Source of the DNA: Plantago ovata
Lineage: Eukaryota > Streptophyta > Magnoliopsida > Lamiales > Plantaginaceae
Length of the DNA stretch: 64,000 bases
Assembly (NCBI GenBank): GCA_028274465.1
Contig: CM051456.1
Coordinates: 104,321,348 to 104,385,347 of the forward strand
Reading direction: 5' to 3'
Shown: piece by piece, positions 60,175 through 64,000 of the stretch
Numbering within the stretch: position 1 is the stretch's first letter
How the letters are laid out: every line of letters starts with the position of its first letter
Notes under the pieces: generated by a model
Databases searched by the model: none
Told to the model about the DNA's origin: nothing
The model's input: the letters and a program-made list of their open reading frames with translations, nothing else
Program-made: the position numbers and the translations under genes

Positions 60175-63100
60175 TCCCCCCGCAAACTATGTCGAGGTTG
60201 GAGGCATAGTTTGGCTCGGAACTGTTGCTGAGATGACTTTGACATGGGCTTTGTAAATATATCAACAACCTGTTGAGCAGTAGGAACATATTTCGTGACC
60301 AGCCGACCAAGTGCTACTTGTTCGCGCACAAAGTGATAGTCTAGTGCTATATGTTTGTTGCGACTATGAAGAACTGGAAAAGAGCACTCATGTTGTCACC
60401 AAATAAGGTTGGAGGTGTTCGTGGTGTAACTTGCAGATCTTGTAGGATAAAAGTAAGCCAGGTGAGTTCAGCAGATGTATGGGCCATTGCACGATACTCT
60501 GCTTCTGTGCTGGAGCGAGAGACGGTGTTTTGCTTCTTAGAACACCAAGAGATAATATTACTCCCCAAAAACGTACAATAGCCTGTTGTAGATCGACGAG
60601 TGATCGGACAACCAACCCAATCTGCATCAGAAAACCCACACAAATCAAGTGTAGAGTGGGAGGTAAAGACAAGACCGAGATGTATTGTTCCTTTACATAA
60701 CGAAGTATACGTCGGACCATTTTCAAATGGGCTTCAGTTGGGGAGTGCATATACTGTGAGACATAGTTTACGCTAAAGGATAAATCAGGACGTGTGTGTG
60801 TAAGATATTGCAATCCACCAACAATGCTGTGAAAATAATGGGGATCATGTAATGGGGAGTTATTACCAAGACCATTAGTTTTAGCTTCAATGGGAGTGCT
60901 CATGGGTTGGCAATCAAGCATACCACAACGTTCCAGAATTGTCAAGGCATAATGAGTTTGAGATAAGTGTAACCCTGTATTAGTAGGTGAAACTTCAATG
61001 CCCAAAAAATGGTGAAGAGGCCCTAAGTCTTTCATAGAAAATTCAGTGCCCAGAACATCAATAAACTCATCAATAAAAGGGAGATTAGAACCTGTAAGTA
61101 ATATATCATCGACATACAAAAGTAAAACCAATATACCTTTAGAACAATTCAAGATAAAGAGAGAAGGGTCAGCCAAACTACAATAAAATCCCTTATAAAG
61201 TAAAAATTGACTAAACCTATCAAACCATGCCCGTGGGGCTTGTTTGAGACCATATAAAGCACGTTCTAATTTACATACATGCGAAGGAAATTGAGGATCT
61301 TCCATACCTGGGGGTTGCTCCATGAAAATATTTTCAGTGATGAAACCGTGGAGAAAAGCATTTTTTACATCAAGTTGGCGAATCGACCAGCCTCGGACTA
61401 GAGCAATAGAAATTACCATCCGTATGGTTCCTAGTTTGATAACAGGTGAGTAGGTTTCTGTATAGTCAATACCACTTATCTGAAGAAAGCCCTTTGCAAC
61501 AAGTCACGCTTTAAGGCGATCAAGAGTATCGTCAGCTTTAAGCTTAGTCTTGTAAACCCATTTACAACCAATTACATGCATGGATTCAGAGCGAGGAACA
61601 AGTGTCCATGTGTTATTGTGATGTAAAGCGTCGAGTTCATCTTGCATTGCTTGACGCCATCCTTCATGGGCAAGAGCGACTCTATAATTTTTCGGTTCAC
61701 GTGGGACAGACTGGGTGTGAATGGTTAGGGCATACTTTGGGTTTGGTTTTAGTTTTCTGACCTGTGAGAAATTATTAGGAAGTTGAGAGGTATGATAAGT
61801 GGATGAGTCTATACAATGATGCATTTGGGAGACATTTTGCGGCTGCACCACATTGGTTATATCATGTGACAGTGAAGTTTTTGTAGAAACTTGAGCAGTA
61901 GGGTGATGAGGATGAAGTGAAGGAGGTAATGAAGTCACAAATCCATCAAGGCGAGTCGAGATATTTCTTGCTCTATCGCTGCGACGGACACCATCATGTA
62001 GAGAGGTCGGTTGGGATGAAACTACAGGCAAAGGAGAAAGTGGAACAAATAACGGTTCTGCATTGGATGTGCTGGTACGTTCTATTGTTTCATGGCTACA
62101 AGAGGTTGATGTATCAGGGGGGATTGTTTCTGTATGAGGAGGTGAAGGGGTGAGAACAAGGTTAACATGATCACTGAGGTCATCAGAAATCAGCATAGTA
62201 GTTTGTTCTTCATTCATTGCGGGTGGAGAGTGGGTTGAGGGAGTTTCTGTTGTGAGATCAGTTACAATAAGGTCATCGTTCTGATCAGAACTTATAACAG
62301 AGTTTGCAGGGGTAGGAGTATGGTGTGCACTGATCTGAGTAGGTAAAGACTCGTTTAATGGTGGAATTAAGTGAGCACTGGGTAAGGGAGATTGGGTATC
62401 AACATGGATATGGGTGGATGAGATGTCTTGCAAATGAGATGGAATTGGTACCGAGGAAATAGCACCATGGATAGAAAGAGTTGATAACCATTCGTCAAAA
62501 TTTTTTGTGATATTTGAAGGGGATGGTGGTAGCAAACTCATTGACTTATAAGGAAAACAAGACTCGTCAAACACTACATGTCGAGAAATAATTACCTTTT
62601 GAGTAGATGGATGAAAACATTTATACCCTTTATATTTATCACTGTAGCCTAAGAAAACACAAAGGACAGTTTTAGAGTCAAATTTATTATTTTTTGTGTC
62701 CCATGTGTAGGGAAAACACTTTGATCCGAAAACACGAAGGTGAGAGTAGGTTGGATGTGACTCATATAACAGATAATAAGGAGTGTCGAATTTAATAGAG
62801 GAGCTAGGCAACCTATTAATTAAATAAACAACAGTAGAAAAAGCTTCTACCCAAAATTTAAGAGGCAAATTTGAGTGAAATAGCATGGTCATACCAAGTT
62901 CATGAATAAACCGGTGTCGACGTTCCACAAGATCAGATTGTTCTGGTGTATAGGGGCATGAAATTTGGTGCACGATACCTGCAGCTTGAAAGTGACTTGA
63001 TAATCTATTGTTCAGAAATTCACCTCCACCATCTGAATGAAAATTTTTGATCTTTTTGCCAAATTGTCTTTCAACATATTTTTCAAAAGTAAGAAAGGCT

Positions 63101-64000
63101 TCATAAAAGTCAGATTTATTTTTTAAAGGAACTAACCAAGTAAAGTGAGAATAATCATCAACAAAACAAGCATAATAGCGGAATTTGCTGATTGAAATTA
63201 CGGGTGAAGGTCCCCAAAGATCACAATGTACTTTATCAAAAGTAGAACAACTGGAATTCGAAGAAACTTTAAAAGGAAGTTTACTCATTTTGCCTAATTG
63301 ACAACTATCACAGAAGTGTTGTCGGTTATTAGAGTCTAAAACTTTAATGAAACCTTTAGTTTTCAATAAATTAAGAGACGACACTTGTGGGTGCCCAAGC
63401 CGTTGATGCCACAAATCTGTTGAGACGTTCTGAAATCTATGTGAGAAGTGTGCTTGAGGAGGATCAGGAAGTACGTAGAGATCACCCTTTCGTTGGCATG
63501 CGATCAGTACCTGACTTGATTCCCTGTCCTTAACATAAAAACCAACATTGTCAAATTCAAAATTTATTGGCAATTCATCTGTTAGTTGGCTCACTGATAG
63601 CAGATTCTTTTTTAAAGAGGGAACTAGAAAAATATCATTTAATGGTAATTCAGTGTTATTTTGTTTTATTTTGGTATCACCAATGTCTTGAATTGAAATT
63701 GAGGTACCATCTCCAATTAAAACAGAATCTGATCCATAGTATTTTCGTAAATTATTTAGCATACCTGTGTTACCTGTCATGTGTTGCGATGCTCCTGTAT
63801 CAGTGGTCCATTCCGTTTCAGCCAAGGAGTTATCCAGTGTTAAAGCGGCAAGTGCTTGAGGAATTTCATTCATCTTATCTTTTTCTCGTAAGTACCACCA
63901 ACAAATTTTTGTAATATGCCCCTTGCGATTGCAGAATTGGCAAGTTTCATTTTGGTATAGTAACCGTTGCTCAGGGGTCATTCTTGAACAACCTGGTGGA
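60069..64000 (-). pseudogene. Ty1/copia gag-pol polyprotein, continues past window end, three lesions
   Basis: In order: CX2CX4HX4C knuckle (CQFCNRKGHITKIC), protease TDTGASQHMT, GAG-pre-integrase WHQRLGHPQVSSL, integrase zinc CDSCQLGK, integrase D-D-E (HCDLWGP, FHSDGGGEF, SDLVERRHR), reverse transcriptase (WVYKTKLKADDTLDRLKA, LDVKNAFLHGFI, ALYGLKQAPRAWF, LYVDDILLTG), RNase H (GFSDADWVGCPITRRSTTGY, SSTEAEYRAMA) and the tail PTAQQVVDIFTKPMSKS. Protease before integrase before RT fixes it as copia. Lesions: TGA at 61503-61501 just after DRLKA, a one-base loss in an A run near 60690, and a small frame-breaking deletion near 60385. The active-site motifs are otherwise intact, so decay is fairly recent. 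The 5' end and LTR lie beyond 64000. Confidence 0.93.

Noticed and set aside
61917..62153. Plus-strand frames inside the copia region (also 63567-63914)
   Set aside because: Antisense shadows of the long copia polyprotein.

Overview
The window looks like nuclear DNA of a flowering plant, most likely a eudicot. It is AT-rich, has GT-AG introns, and holds Ty3/gypsy and Ty1/copia LTR retrotransposons, a CACTA element, Mutator-like elements, a tRNA-derived SINE, a LINE fragment, and plant-only families (B3/REM domain, DUF789). I cannot name the species from sequence alone.

Layout. 1-886 is the partial 3' side of a minus-strand B3-domain gene. 1128 to about 4117 is the left part of a CACTA transposon carrying a small spliced plus-strand gene. 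About 4118-24343 is a minus-strand Ty3/gypsy-like element (called B here). B was later hit by a solo LTR (C, 4840-6150, target duplication CCTTC) and by a complete plus-strand relative (A, 7211-19097, target duplication GCAGC) that landed inside B's second gene. 24344-27585 is the 5' part of a B3 gene, broken by B and by a fragment of another relative (D). 29041-43626 is a minus-strand DUF1985-like/Ulp1 (C48 protease) pseudogene. It is split by a complete minus-strand relative (E, 31058-39239, target duplication ATGAC) and by a Mutator-like element (29463-30452, 9-bp duplication GCATTAAAA). 44854-48293 is the one clearly intact host gene, a six-exon DUF789 gene. 48.3-59.2 kb is mostly gene-free, with a SINE and a second copy of the Mutator-like family. 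59193-64000 is a decayed copia element inserted in a LINE relic.

The gypsy-like family (A-E) is the most interesting part. No copy has reverse transcriptase, RNase H or integrase. Each full copy has LTRs of about 1.2 kb with TGATGAA...TTCATCA ends, a tRNA-Asp-type primer site, one gag-protease frame, and then a separate second unit. That unit has a GC-rich palindrome cluster, a leader-like stretch, a conserved intron of 530-541 bp ending in a TACTAAC-type branch site, and ORF2, which resembles the 'putative plant transposon protein' family. The same palindromes sit just upstream of the TATA box in the LTR. This suggests a trans-mobilised gag-pro element with a second, spliced transcript.

The interior of element A contains a 100-N assembly gap flanked by two near-identical 3.5-kb blocks. 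The doubling is most likely an unmerged contig overlap, so A is probably about 8.3 kb in reality.
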